64,000 nt of DNA from JAXGXJ01 sp963816155 (lineage in GTDB: Bacteria > Actinomycetota > Thermoleophilia > RBG-16-64-13), in NCBI GenBank assembly GCA_963816155.1, contig CAWFJE010000009.1:62001-126000 (forward strand). Direction: 5' to 3'. Below, piece by piece: positions 10,954 to 20,428 of the stretch (positions within the stretch are counted from its first letter, which is position 1; the number at the start of each line of letters is the position of its first letter). The position numbers were made by a program, and so were the translations under genes. The notes beneath the pieces were generated by a model. It was not told the origin of the DNA. It was given only the letters and a program-made list of their open reading frames with translations, and ran no database searches.

Positions 10954-12306
10954 TCAGACCTTGGGCAGGTTCTTCATTGCCTCTTTGATTCTCTCCTCAG
11001 GATACGCGTAGTCCTCGAGCTTGCCATCCAAGTAGTTGTCGTAGGACGCCATGTCGAAGTGGCCGTGACCGCTCAGGTTGAAGAGGATGGTCTTGGCGTC
11101 ACCGGACTGCCTGCACTCTTCCGCCAGTTGCCGGACGACCGCGAGGGCGTGGTTGCTCTCGGGCGCCGGGATGATCCCTTCGCACTGAGCGAAGCTCACG
11201 CCCGAGGAGAACACGTCGGTCTGCATAACGGACGTGGCTTCGATGAGGCCCAAGTGGTGGGCGTGGGACACCATGGGCGCCATGCCGTGATAGCGCAGCC
11301 CACCTGCGTGGATTCCAGGCGGGATGAAGTCGTGGCCCAGGGTATCCATCTTCATCAGGGGGGTGAGTTTGGCGGTGTCGCCGTAGTCGAAAGCATACAC
11401 ACCCTTGGTCATGGTCGGGCAGGCGGCCGGTTCCACCGCGATGATGCGGGTCTTCTTGCCCTTCTTGATGTTCTCACCCACGAACGGGAAGGCGATGCCG
11501 CCGAAGTTCGACCCGCCGCCCACGCATCCGACGACGAAATCGGGATAGGCTCCGGCCAGTTCCATCTGCTCCAGAGCCTCTTGGCCGATGACCGTCTGGT
11601 GGAGCAGGACGTGGCTCAGAACGGAACCGAGTGAGTAATGCGTGTCGTCGCGCTTTGCCGCCACCTCGACGGCCTCGCTGATGGCGATGCCAAGGCTGCC
11701 CGGTGAATCAGGGTCCAGGGCCAGGATAGCTCGGCCGGATTCGGTCGTGTCGGATGGGCTGGGGATGACCTCTGCTCCCCACACCCTGATCATGCTGCGC
11801 CGGTAGGGCTTCTGGTAGTAAGAGACCTTGACCATGTAGACCAGGCATTCCATGTCGAGAAACTGGCAGGCCAGGGATAGGGCGGACCCCCACTGGCCGG
11901 CGCCGGTCTCGGTAGTCAGCTTGGTGATGCCTTCCTGCTTGTTGTACCAGGCTTGGGCGATGGCCGTGTTCGGCTTGTGGGAGCCTGCGGGGCTGACGCC
12001 CTCATACTTGAAATAGATCTTCGCCGGGGTCCCCAGCGCCTTTTCCCAGCGGGCGGCGCGAAGGAGCGGCGTGGGACGCCACAGTTTGTAGATCTCGCGG
12101 ACCTCGTCAGGGATCTCGTGGAAGCGCTCGGTCGACACCTCCTGCATGATGAGACCCATCGGGAACAGCGGAGCAAGATCGTCGGGAGTCGCCGGCTGCA
12201 GCGTTCCCGGGTGAAGGGGCGGCGGCGGGGGTTCTGGAAGATCCGCCGCAAGGTTGTACCACGACGTAGGGATCCTGTCTTCCGAAAGCAAGTACTTCAC
12301 TGCCAT
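10954..12306 (-). CDS. trpB2: TrpB-like pyridoxal-phosphate-dependent tryptophan synthase, TrpB2 type
   Basis: A 450-residue protein longer than classical TrpB (about 400), as is usual for TrpB2. GVSPAGSHKPNTA contains the PLP-binding Lys, TETGAGQWGS the substrate loop and GCVGGGSNFGG the phosphate-binding glycine loop. Start: an ATG at 12306 (MAVKYLL); a 20-residue upstream extension is unlikely. TrpB2 enzymes make tryptophan from indole (or phosphoserine in some) and often act without TrpA. No other trp gene is in the window apart from trpS, about 2 kb away. Confidence 0.9.
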   Translation of the reverse strand: MAVKYLLSEDRIPTSWYNLAADLPEPPPPPLHPGTLQPATPDDLAPLFPMGLIMQEVSTERFHEIPDEVREIYKLWRPTPLLRAARWEKALGTPAKIYFKYEGVSPAGSHKPNTAIAQAWYNKQEGITKLTTETGAGQWGSALSLACQFLDMECLVYMVKVSYYQKPYRRSMIRVWGAEVIPSPSDTTESGRAILALDPDSPGSLGIAISEAVEVAAKRDDTHYSLGSVLSHVLLHQTVIGQEALEQMELAGAYPDFVVGCVGGGSNFGGIAFPFVGENIKKGKKTRIIAVEPAACPTMTKGVYAFDYGDTAKLTPLMKMDTLGHDFIPPGIHAGGLRYHGMAPMVSHAHHLGLIEATSVMQTDVFSSGVSFAQCEGIIPAPESNHALAVVRQLAEECRQSGDAKTILFNLSGHGHFDMASYDNYLDGKLEDYAYPEERIKEAMKNLPKV

Positions 12307-12445
12307 ACCTGTCTCTGCCTTTCCATCCTGATCAGGGCATTCAGAGGAGAAAAGTAGCATAACCATTCGGAACGTGCATCAATCCAGGATGAAAGGGTAT
12401 GCTAGGAATCAGGTGACCGTTCGAGCAATCACCCCGGGAGATACC

Positions 12446-14044
12446 ATGGCCACTCTTCCTCGCTTCACGCCTGACACTTTGGATTTCGTACTCCTCTCCT
12501 TCGAGGGACCCGATCAGTACGCCATGGCCGGGGGGCTGGGTGTGCGCATGAAGGAGTTGGCCCTCGAGTTGGCGCGACAGGGCTTCCGAACGCACCTCGT
12601 CTTTGTCGGCGACCCTCATCTGCCGGGCCGGGAGTCTCCGGTCGACAACCTCACCCTCCACCGCTGGTCTCAGTGGCTCTCGGCGCATTATCCCGGCGGC
12701 GTGTACGACGGCGAGGAAGCCAAGTTGGTCGACTGGAACGAGCAACTGCCTGATTATGTGGTCACCAACTTCGTGGCTCCGGCTGCCGCCGAGGGGCGGA
12801 TCACCGCCATCCTGGCCGAAGAGTGGCACACTGCCTACGCCACCTGCCAACTATCCGACCATCTGTGGGGCCGGCAACTCCGCGACAAGGCGATCATCCT
12901 CTGGAACGCCAACAACGTCATGGGGTTCGATCGCATCAACTGGGGACGCCTCGACTACTGCTCCCAGATCACCACCGTCTCCCGCTACATGAAACATGTG
13001 ATGTGGGACCGTTCCGTCAACCCGCTGGTCATCCCCAACGGCATCCCGGCCGACAGGATAAGGACGGCGGACCCGGAGGCTGTGGCCAGGCTACGGGCCG
13101 CCTTCCCCGGCCGCGAACTCCTCTTCAAGATCGGCCGCTTCAGTCCCGACAAGCGGTGGAACATGGCCGTCGACGCGGTCGCAGGCGAGAAGAGACGAGG
13201 CACCGACGTTGCCATGGTCACTCGAGGAGGCATCGAGCCGCACGGTATAGAGGTCATGGCCAGCGCCCACGCCCAAGGCCTCTCTATCGTCGACGTCCGT
13301 CCCCCGCGCGATCCGCTGGAGGCCCTCGACGCCTTCGCCGCCGCACCCCGGGCGGATATCTACAACATAGCCAGCTTCATGAGCGACGAGCTCATCTCGC
13401 TCTTCTATTCCGGGGCGGACGCCGTGCTGGCCAATTCCGGCCACGAGCCCTTCGGGCTGGTCGGCCTCGAAGTGATGGCGGCCGGCGGGCTGGTCTTCGT
13501 GGGTTCCACCGGCGAGGATTACGCGGTCCCCTTCCTCAATTCGGTCGTCCTCGACAGCGACGACCCGAATGAGATCAACATCGCGCTGGAATACCTACGA
13601 CGGCGTCCACACGTAGCCGCGCGCATGCGCGCGGACGGCCAGGAGACGGCACGGAGCTTCACGTGGGAGAACGTCATCCTCGGCAGTCTGCTCAGCAAGT
13701 TGGAGTACGTCGCCCTTCGTCAGTCGGTCACTCCGCTCGGAGGAAGCGGACCGACACCCACGCCATCCCTACCGGCTGCGAGCTATGATCCTGCCACCGA
13801 GGTGGAAGGCTGCGCTCCCGGAGCGCCCGCCGCGGCCTACGGCGGCGGCTCGGTGAACGGCCCACTCGCCGTGACCCCGCAGGTGGACGCGAACGACGCC
13901 GGGGACGCCGGTCACGCGGGCGACCCTGGGGGAGACGCGGCGCAGAAACCTTCGCAGCGCGGAGGCGGCACTCCACCGGCCTCCCCGACCGGACGGCCGC
14001 CGGGCGGCAAAGGGCGCTCGCGCAGACCCGCCAAGAAGCGTTAG
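12446..14044 (+). CDS. GT4 glycosyltransferase (glycogen synthase-like) in alpha-glucan cluster
   Basis: A 532-residue two-domain GT-B enzyme. An N-terminal acceptor domain has MAGGLGVRMKELALEL, close to the glycine-rich loop of glucan synthases. A C-terminal nucleotide-sugar domain has the GT4 E-x7-E motif in GHEPFGLVGLEVMAAGG. Residues from about 445 on form a low-complexity Ala/Gly/Pro tail ending in a basic stretch. The next two genes are GH57 enzymes, so a role in making or remodelling an alpha-1,4-glucan is inferred. The start at 12446 is chosen because the extra upstream codons have no family match. Confidence 0.82.
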   Translation: MATLPRFTPDTLDFVLLSFEGPDQYAMAGGLGVRMKELALELARQGFRTHLVFVGDPHLPGRESPVDNLTLHRWSQWLSAHYPGGVYDGEEAKLVDWNEQLPDYVVTNFVAPAAAEGRITAILAEEWHTAYATCQLSDHLWGRQLRDKAIILWNANNVMGFDRINWGRLDYCSQITTVSRYMKHVMWDRSVNPLVIPNGIPADRIRTADPEAVARLRAAFPGRELLFKIGRFSPDKRWNMAVDAVAGEKRRGTDVAMVTRGGIEPHGIEVMASAHAQGLSIVDVRPPRDPLEALDAFAAAPRADIYNIASFMSDELISLFYSGADAVLANSGHEPFGLVGLEVMAAGGLVFVGSTGEDYAVPFLNSVVLDSDDPNEINIALEYLRRRPHVAARMRADGQETARSFTWENVILGSLLSKLEYVALRQSVTPLGGSGPTPTPSLPAASYDPATEVEGCAPGAPAAAYGGGSVNGPLAVTPQVDANDAGDAGHAGDPGGDAAQKPSQRGGGTPPASPTGRPPGGKGRSRRPAKKR

Positions 14045-14053
14045 GACACCCAC

Positions 14054-15262
14054 ATGGCCGAGAACCTCGTCACCTACTGTGTCGTTCATCAGCCCCGCCG
14101 CATCCTTCTGCCGGCGCGAGTCATACCGCGCGGCACGAAGCCCGCAGACATGGCCGAATATCTGTTCGACGACGCTATGAACCGGCGCTACTTCGAGAAG
14201 GTGGCCCATTGGTGCTACTACCCAGCCACCGAGATGTTCCTGGGCATGCTCGACGAAGGCTACAAGCTGGGGCTCGGTTTTTCAGCCAGCTTCCTGTGGC
14301 AACTGAAGCGCTGGGACAGCGAACTCGCCCGCCGTTTCCAGGCCGTGGTGGCTCATCCCGGGTGCGAGCTCGTAGGGGTTGAGCCATACCACAGCTTCGC
14401 CTTCGCCATCGACATCAAGCTCTTCCAGAAAGAGATGCTGCGCGGCAAGAAGCTCGCTGAGGAGTTCTTCGGCAAGGAGATCCGCGTCACAGATACGACC
14501 GAGATGGTGATGAACAACGAGATCTACTACGCGCTCTTGAAGTCCGGCTACAGCGGCGGCATGCTGGACGGACGGCCCTGGGTCATGCAGTGGCGGGAAC
14601 CCACGCACATCTACGCCCACGACGACCGCAACTTGGCCCTCCTGCCCCGCCACCACGACCTCTCCGACGACGTCGGCTACCGCTTCAGCAACCGATCGTG
14701 GGCGGGCTATCCCTTGCGGGCCGACACCTACGCCGCCAATCTGCGCAGAGCCTGGGGGGACATGGTCTTCATCGGCTGGGACTTCGAGACCTTCGGTGAA
14801 CACCACAACCTCGACAGCGGCATCTTCGAGTTCATGCGCGCTCTCCCCGCCCAACTCGCACATAAGGGAGTGAACTGCCTGTTGCCATCCGAAGCCATCG
14901 AGAAGTTCGGCGCCCACAAGACCAATCTTCCCCTGCCCGAGTTCGGCACCACCTGGGCCGGGTCGGGGGGCATGGAGTTCTTCCTGGGCAATCCCTCCCA
15001 GCAGGCCATCTTCCGGCTCATGCACTCAGTCCTCCACAAGGCGCGCCTGACGGGCAAGCGCACCCTCACCGACCTGGCCCTCTGGCTCCTACAGTCGGAC
15101 AACCTACACCTCATCCAGTGGGCGGGAAGGCAAGGATCGGAAGCGGAGGTCTCCGCCTACTTCACCCCGGACGAGTGGTGGGACCTCGGCTCGGACATGA
15201 TCCTTACGGAGCAGCAGCGCGTCTACACCAACTTCCTTCTGGCCATGGATGAGCACGTCTGA
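14054..15262 (+). CDS. Glycoside hydrolase family 57 alpha-amylase/glucanotransferase-like
   Basis: A 402-residue GH57 protein. A His-containing GH57 region is in GVEPYHS, the probable nucleophile Glu is in DTTEMVMNNEIYYAL (about residue 150), and the acid/base Asp is in GWDFETFGEHH (about residue 243). The form is close to the short archaeal-type alpha-amylases of this family. It begins 10 bp after the GT4 gene and overlaps the next GH57 gene by 14 bp, so the three form an operon. Probable substrate: an intracellular alpha-glucan, since no signal peptide is seen. Confidence 0.85.
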   Translation: MAENLVTYCVVHQPRRILLPARVIPRGTKPADMAEYLFDDAMNRRYFEKVAHWCYYPATEMFLGMLDEGYKLGLGFSASFLWQLKRWDSELARRFQAVVAHPGCELVGVEPYHSFAFAIDIKLFQKEMLRGKKLAEEFFGKEIRVTDTTEMVMNNEIYYALLKSGYSGGMLDGRPWVMQWREPTHIYAHDDRNLALLPRHHDLSDDVGYRFSNRSWAGYPLRADTYAANLRRAWGDMVFIGWDFETFGEHHNLDSGIFEFMRALPAQLAHKGVNCLLPSEAIEKFGAHKTNLPLPEFGTTWAGSGGMEFFLGNPSQQAIFRLMHSVLHKARLTGKRTLTDLALWLLQSDNLHLIQWAGRQGSEAEVSAYFTPDEWWDLGSDMILTEQQRVYTNFLLAMDEHV

Positions 15263-17501
15263 GCCGCTTCACGTAGCCTTCGTCTGGCATATGCACCAGC
15301 CGTACTACCGGCTGGGACGGGGTGCCCCTTTTGAGATGCCGTGGGCGCGCATGCACGCCCTCAAGGACTACCTGGACATGGTCGAGACCCTGAGCGCCTA
15401 CCCGACGCTACATCAGACGTTCAACCTGGTGCCTTCTCTGGTCGAGCAGATCGAGGACTACGCCTCGGGCGACTTTCACGACATCTATTGGGAGCACACC
15501 GTCAAACCGGCCGCCGACTTGGAACCTGAGGAGCGCGCCTTCATCCTTGAGCGCATGTGCGAGCGTCCCGGACATCCACGCGCCCGGGCGCACCCACGCT
15601 ACCTGGAACTGGCCCACAAGCGTGAGGCGAACTCCATGCACGGCTGGGAGGTATGCGCCGGCGTCTTCACCGTGGATGAGATACGCGACCTCCAGGTGTG
15701 GTTCAACCTGGCCTGGTTCGACCCTCAGGCACTCGAGAGGACCGCCCTGGCCGACCTCGTGCAACAGAACAAGGGTTTTCGCGAGGAGGACAAACAGACT
15801 CTGGCAAAGGTCCAGAGCGCCATCCTCTCCCGCACTCTCCCCGCCTACCGAGATGCGGCCGATCGGGGACAGATAGAGATCTCCACCTCGCCCTTCTTCC
15901 ATCCCATCCTGCCCCTGCTCACCAACACCGACTCCGCCCGAGTCTCGGTGGCCGACGCCCTTCTGCCCTCGCGCCGTTTCGCCCACCCGCAAGATGCGCG
16001 TGACCAGGTGCTGATGGCGGTAGCCAAACACGAAGAGGTCTTCGGCCGCCGCCCCCGCGGTATGTGGTGCTCGGAGCAGGCCGTGGGGGAGGACGTCATA
16101 CCCCTGCTGCTGCAGGCGGGTATCGCCTGGACCATATCGGACGAACTGGTGCTGAAGCGCTCCCTGTCTGGTACCGTGCGCTCGCTCGCCGGCGGACCGG
16201 CGGAGACGGAACCCGCCCGGACCGACGACCCGCTGGCAGCCTATCACCCGCATCTTCTGGAGCGCGAGTCACAAGCGCTGGCCATAGTCTTCCGTGACCA
16301 TACGCTCTCCGACCTCATCGGCTTCGCATATCAATCCTGGGACTCTCGCGATGCGGCTGCGGACCTTCTGACCCGCCTTCGTGACATTCGCTCGCGATTG
16401 ATCGATGCTGGAGCCTTCGCGGAGAGCCGTGGCGGCAGTCCGTCAGGTCTTCCGCTCGTGACCATCGCCCTCGATGGTGAGAACGCTTGGGAATATTATC
16501 CCCGAGACGGACGCGGATTCCTTGAAGCCCTGTACGAGGGGCTGAGCTCAGATCCGGCTCTGCGCTGCGTCACCGTCTCCGAGCACCTCGCGGAATCGGC
16601 CGCGGTGCATCCTCTTCCTTGGCTGCATACAGGGTCGTGGATCGGCGGCGACCTTTCCACTTGGGTCGGAGACGCTGCCCACGGGAGAGCCTGGGACGCT
16701 CTTCACAGCGCGCGGGACGAAGTGGCCAAGCATGACCCCGGCACACCGACCTCCCAGCCTCTGCCACCACACGAGGACCTGGGCGGGGTGGCGAGAGCTT
16801 GGCACCATATCCACATAGCCGAGGGCAGTGACTGGTTCTGGTGGTTCGGCGACCACCATCGCACAGAACTGGACCACGTCTGGGACCTCAACTTCCGCCG
16901 CAACCTCCGCGAAGCGTATGCGGCCTTGGGCTTGGCCCCTCCGCTGGATCTGTTCATGCCGCTGCTGGAGGGAATTCTGGCGCCGGCGTCCCTCGCCCCC
17001 CGCGGACCGGTGCGTCCCGTCATCGACGGTGTCGTCGGCGACGGCGCAGACGGCACCCCCGAGGGGTGGGACTCCGCCGGCGTGCTGGCGCCCGATCTTC
17101 CTTCCACCATGCAGAGGGCGCAGGGTACGAAGATCCGTGAAGTGCGGTACGGGTGGGACGAGGGACGCCTATGCCTTCTCGTGCTCCCGTCCTCACCCTC
17201 AGCGCTCGAGGGTCTGGATGTGGACGTCTGTGTCACTCATGACGGCGAGGAGTGCGATACTCATCTAGCCGTCAGCCTGGAACCGGAGGGACAGGTGAGG
17301 ACCGAGTGCCGGAAGGGTATGTGTACAGAGATGGCCGCAGCCACGGCGGGAGCTTGGCAGGACGTCCTGGAACTGTCCATCCCAGTGGGGCGCGAGGGTC
17401 TTCTGCCGACTGAACTGGGGCTGGTCATCCGCGTGGGGAGGGATGGCATGATGGAACACACATTCCAGGCGTCATCGCTGGGCGCAGCCGAGGAGGCCTA
17501 A
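15249..17501 (+). CDS. Glycoside hydrolase family 57 amylopullulanase/alpha-amylase-like
   Basis: A 750-residue GH57 enzyme. WHMHQPYY near residue 14 is GH57 region 1, STSPFFHPILPLL is region 2, the nucleophile Glu is in MWCSEQAVGED (about residue 275) and the acid/base Asp is in LDGENAWEYYP (about residue 408). The C-terminal 130 residues form a separate beta-rich domain (REVRYGWDEGRLCLLV...), as in large GH57 amylases. No signal peptide is seen, so it is probably cytoplasmic. It overlaps the preceding GH57 gene by 14 bp. Confidence 0.87.
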   Translation: MSTSEPLHVAFVWHMHQPYYRLGRGAPFEMPWARMHALKDYLDMVETLSAYPTLHQTFNLVPSLVEQIEDYASGDFHDIYWEHTVKPAADLEPEERAFILERMCERPGHPRARAHPRYLELAHKREANSMHGWEVCAGVFTVDEIRDLQVWFNLAWFDPQALERTALADLVQQNKGFREEDKQTLAKVQSAILSRTLPAYRDAADRGQIEISTSPFFHPILPLLTNTDSARVSVADALLPSRRFAHPQDARDQVLMAVAKHEEVFGRRPRGMWCSEQAVGEDVIPLLLQAGIAWTISDELVLKRSLSGTVRSLAGGPAETEPARTDDPLAAYHPHLLERESQALAIVFRDHTLSDLIGFAYQSWDSRDAAADLLTRLRDIRSRLIDAGAFAESRGGSPSGLPLVTIALDGENAWEYYPRDGRGFLEALYEGLSSDPALRCVTVSEHLAESAAVHPLPWLHTGSWIGGDLSTWVGDAAHGRAWDALHSARDEVAKHDPGTPTSQPLPPHEDLGGVARAWHHIHIAEGSDWFWWFGDHHRTELDHVWDLNFRRNLREAYAALGLAPPLDLFMPLLEGILAPASLAPRGPVRPVIDGVVGDGADGTPEGWDSAGVLAPDLPSTMQRAQGTKIREVRYGWDEGRLCLLVLPSSPSALEGLDVDVCVTHDGEECDTHLAVSLEPEGQVRTECRKGMCTEMAAATAGAWQDVLELSIPVGREGLLPTELGLVIRVGRDGMMEHTFQASSLGAAEEA

Positions 17502-17502
17502 T

Positions 17503-18393
17503 ATGAATGATGCATCCGACAAAGAGGTCCGCACGCCTTCTACGCTCTCTCTCCTTACGTTCTTGACCGACTTCGGCCGGGATGGAGGCTACGTGGCAGC
17601 CTGCGAGGCCGTCATCCTCTCGATAGCGCCCCAAGTTCGAGTCCTTCATGTCTCGCACGAGATCACGGTCGGCGACGTACAGCACGGAGCCCTCGTCCTC
17701 GAACGCGTGGCTCCCTTGTGCCCGCCTGCGGTCCATCTGGCGGTCGTCGACCCGGGGGTCGGAACCGAACGCCGCCCGGTCGCCCTTCTCACCAAGAGGG
17801 GGGACGTGCTGGTGGGACCGGACAACGGCCTGCTGCTGCCGGCTGCGGAAGCCCTGGGGGGTACAGCAGCCGCGTGGTCGCTGAAGCCTGACATGCTACG
17901 CCCGATGGCAGGCCTGCCGCCGACCCCTTTCTCGAGTACCTTCCACGGCCGCGACGTCTTCGCTCCGGCCGCGGCCCTACTCATGGCCGAACACCCCCTG
18001 CCGACACTGGGTGCGTCGGTGGACCCAGGGTCGCTCATAGTCCCTCCCCAGCCTGTCTGGCGACCCGCCCTCGGAGGTATACTCGCCGAGGTGGTGGAGA
18101 TCGATCGCTTTGGGAACGTGGAGTTGGCGGCGCCCTTCCACGAATTGGTCGCATCGAGCCCCTCGCTCGCGGTCGAAGTGGAGGGTGAAGGGCTGCCCGC
18201 GTGGAACGCGCGGATCGTACAGACCTTCGGTCAACTCAACCCCGGCGAATTAGGGATATTCCGCGATTCCTGGGGCTGTGTGGCCCTGGCCCTGAACGGC
18301 GCGAGCGCCGCGCAGTTGCTTTCGGTGGAGCGAGGGATGAGCGTGCGGCTCACAGAGATCGAGACCGCTCACGATGGTGGGGCGAACTCGTGA
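17503..18393 (+). CDS. SAM hydrolase (DUF62 / SAM hydroxide adenosyltransferase)
   Basis: A 296-residue member of the DUF62 family, related to SAM-dependent fluorinase/chlorinase. Typical motifs are LTFLTDFGRDGGYVAACEAV at the N-terminus, VHLAVVDPGVGTERRPVAL, and GPDNGLLLP. DUF62 enzymes hydrolyse S-adenosylmethionine to adenosine and methionine with an activated water. The gene starts 1 bp after the GH57 stop and its own stop overlaps the rlmN GTG start (GTGA), giving a five-gene operon from the GT4 gene to rlmN. Confidence 0.88.
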   Translation: MNDASDKEVRTPSTLSLLTFLTDFGRDGGYVAACEAVILSIAPQVRVLHVSHEITVGDVQHGALVLERVAPLCPPAVHLAVVDPGVGTERRPVALLTKRGDVLVGPDNGLLLPAAEALGGTAAAWSLKPDMLRPMAGLPPTPFSSTFHGRDVFAPAAALLMAEHPLPTLGASVDPGSLIVPPQPVWRPALGGILAEVVEIDRFGNVELAAPFHELVASSPSLAVEVEGEGLPAWNARIVQTFGQLNPGELGIFRDSWGCVALALNGASAAQLLSVERGMSVRLTEIETAHDGGANS

Positions 18394-19646
18394 CGCCGCA
18401 ACAGGATGGGTCGGACGGCCGCGCCAAGGAGAAGGCGGCGCGCACAGGTGACCCCGCCGCCCGGCAACGAGCCGGCAACGCCCGCGGGAATACGACCACC
18501 GCGGCCGCACATGCGGGCAAACGCGCAGCCTCGAGCAAGGTGGGTGACTCCCAGAGAGCGGGCGGGAAAGGGGGCGCTGCCGAACCGGCCGGCGCTCGTG
18601 ACTTACTCGAGCTGTATAGGCCCGACTTTGCACGCACTCTCGCCGACCTGCAGGCTCACGGATACCGCCACGAGCAGGTGGTCGAGCACCTCTTCCGCCG
18701 GCCGCTCCTCCCATTCTCCGTCTCAACGGTCCTTCCGGGCGACGTCCGTGCGGCCCTCGATGAGGAGGGAGCCTCATCACTCACCGTGTCGACCACCCGC
18801 ACCTCGCGGGATCGCACTACCAAGCTCCTCCTCGCCACCAAGGACGGAGAGGCTGTCGAGATGGTGATCATGCGCTACCAGCGTCGAGTCACGGCCTGCA
18901 TCTCCAGCCAGGTGGGCTGCCCCGTCGGCTGTGCCTTCTGCGCCACAGGGCAACACGGTCTGGCGCGCAACCTCTCTGTCGCCGAGGTCGTCGACCAGGT
19001 CCGCATCGCCTCAGCCATCGGAGCCGAGGAGGGCTGGCGGGTGTCGAACCTGGTATACATGGGCATGGGCGAGCCCCTGCTCAATCTGCAGGCCGTCCTC
19101 GATTCCATCCGGGTCCTCACCAACCCCCGCGGCCTTGGTCTCGGCCATCGCTCCATCTCGATCTCCACCGTGGGCATCCCGGCCGGGATCCGTCGTTTGG
19201 CGCGCTCCGAGCCGCAGGTCAACCTGGCCTTGTCCCTCCACGCAGCCGATGATCAGACAAGAGCGCAGCTCGTCCCGGACAAGTTCCGCCAACCGCTCGC
19301 CAAGATCTTGGCCGCCGCCTGGGATCATTTCGAGATAACGCGCCGGAAACTGCTTGTTGAGTACGTGCTCCTGCAGGGCATCAACGACTCCACCAGTGAC
19401 GCGAGACGCCTGGCCGGGCTCCTCAAGGGACACGTGGTCACCGTCAACCTGTTGGCCTGGAACCCGGTAGCGGCACTTGCAGGGTTCACGGCATCGGAGC
19501 CGGCCGTCGTCGCGGCCTTCCGCGATACCCTGACGATCGCCGGTGTGGAAGCTGTCATACGACACAGCAAGGGGGCCGGGATCGATGCCGCTTGCGGTCA
19601 GCTTGCAGGACGTAGGCGCCGCGTGAACCCACCGTCCTCACGTTGA
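18390..19646 (+). CDS. rlmN: Dual-specificity 23S rRNA A2503 / tRNA A37 C2-methyltransferase
   Basis: A 418-residue radical SAM enzyme. The cluster motif CPVGCAFC is followed by ATG, and YMGMGEPLLN and the catalytic Cys near the C-terminus (GIDAACGQL) are present; a second Cys used for methyl transfer is required by the family. Start: GTG at 18390 overlapping the DUF62 stop. The first ~65 residues are Ala/Gly/Arg/Lys-rich low complexity and not part of usual RlmN (about 350-380 residues). The enzyme methylates C2 of A2503 in 23S rRNA and A37 in some tRNAs. Confidence 0.93.
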   Translation: MTPQQDGSDGRAKEKAARTGDPAARQRAGNARGNTTTAAAHAGKRAASSKVGDSQRAGGKGGAAEPAGARDLLELYRPDFARTLADLQAHGYRHEQVVEHLFRRPLLPFSVSTVLPGDVRAALDEEGASSLTVSTTRTSRDRTTKLLLATKDGEAVEMVIMRYQRRVTACISSQVGCPVGCAFCATGQHGLARNLSVAEVVDQVRIASAIGAEEGWRVSNLVYMGMGEPLLNLQAVLDSIRVLTNPRGLGLGHRSISISTVGIPAGIRRLARSEPQVNLALSLHAADDQTRAQLVPDKFRQPLAKILAAAWDHFEITRRKLLVEYVLLQGINDSTSDARRLAGLLKGHVVTVNLLAWNPVAALAGFTASEPAVVAAFRDTLTIAGVEAVIRHSKGAGIDAACGQLAGRRRRVNPPSSR

Positions 19647-19729
19647 CCCATGAAGCCGGCACCATATCGGCATGATGGTCGGACCAACGCTTCTGAGGGC
19701 GATCCAGGAAGTGACCCGCATCGCCCCGA

Positions 19730-20257
19730 CTAGTACTCGATTCCTCGCTGAGCAGGTCTTCCTTGCTCATACGCGTGCTTGATGCACCTCATCTCGGTCA
19801 CGGTGTCGGCGGCCGCCACTATCTCCGGGACCGCGCCGCGGCCGGTGAGTATCACCGACAGACGAGCTGGCTTGTCGCGGAGTAACTCCACCACTTCCTG
19901 CGCCTCGACATATCCCTCGGCCACTGCGATGTTCACCTCATCCATCACGAGAAGGTCGTAGGCGTCGCCGGCCGCGAATTCCCGGCACAGGGCCCAGGCC
20001 TCTCGAGCAAGGCGCCGCGGCTCGTCCCGGTCCTGCGCCTTCCAGGTGTAGCCTGATCCGATCCGCCTGACGGTCATGTTCGGGAAGAGACCCGCGGCCT
20101 TGACCTCTCCGTAATCCCAAGATCCTTTGATGAACTGGACCACGGCGACCTGCTGGCCGTGCCCTGCCGCCCGAAAAGCGGTCCCGAAAGCCGCGCTGGT
20201 CTTGCCCTTGCCGTCCCCGGTGTTCACGATGATCCTGCCCGTCGCTCTGACCGTCAT
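19730..20257 (-). CDS. cobO: Cob(I)yrinic acid a,c-diamide adenosyltransferase
   Basis: A 175-residue CobO/BtuR-type enzyme. A P-loop-like GDGKGKTSAAFG is near the N-terminus, followed by VVQFIKGSW, LLVMDEVN and a C-terminal MRCIKHAYEQGRPAQRGIEY, all family signatures. It attaches the adenosyl group to corrinoids. Start: ATG at 20257 (MTVRATGRIIV) gives the normal size; longer frames run into a 21-bp tandem repeat upstream. It is convergent with rlmN and divergent from the next gene. Confidence 0.9.
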   Translation of the reverse strand: MTVRATGRIIVNTGDGKGKTSAAFGTAFRAAGHGQQVAVVQFIKGSWDYGEVKAAGLFPNMTVRRIGSGYTWKAQDRDEPRRLAREAWALCREFAAGDAYDLLVMDEVNIAVAEGYVEAQEVVELLRDKPARLSVILTGRGAVPEIVAAADTVTEMRCIKHAYEQGRPAQRGIEY

Positions 20258-20327
20258 TCTACCCGTCACTTTCTGTGCCCCTTGTCGCTGCACCCCTGGC
20301 CGCGATGTCTTGCCGCACCGACTCTTG

Positions 20328-20390
20328 TCGACCCGGGCGTCCACTCATATGAACCGGGCGTCCACTCATGTCGACCCGGGCGTCTACAAT
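20328..20390. repeat. 21-bp tandem repeat, three copies
   Basis: Three head-to-tail 21-bp units (20328-20348, 20349-20369, 20370-20390) share the core ACCCGGGCGTCCACTCAT with a few changes in copies 2 and 3, and a partial fourth (AGACCCGGCGG) follows. The array fills most of the gap between divergent cobO and the small secreted-protein gene, so it could carry operator sites for either. Confidence 0.85.
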
Positions 20391-20428
20391 AGACCCGGCG
20401 GACGAGTGACGGTCACGGAGGGGCTCCC

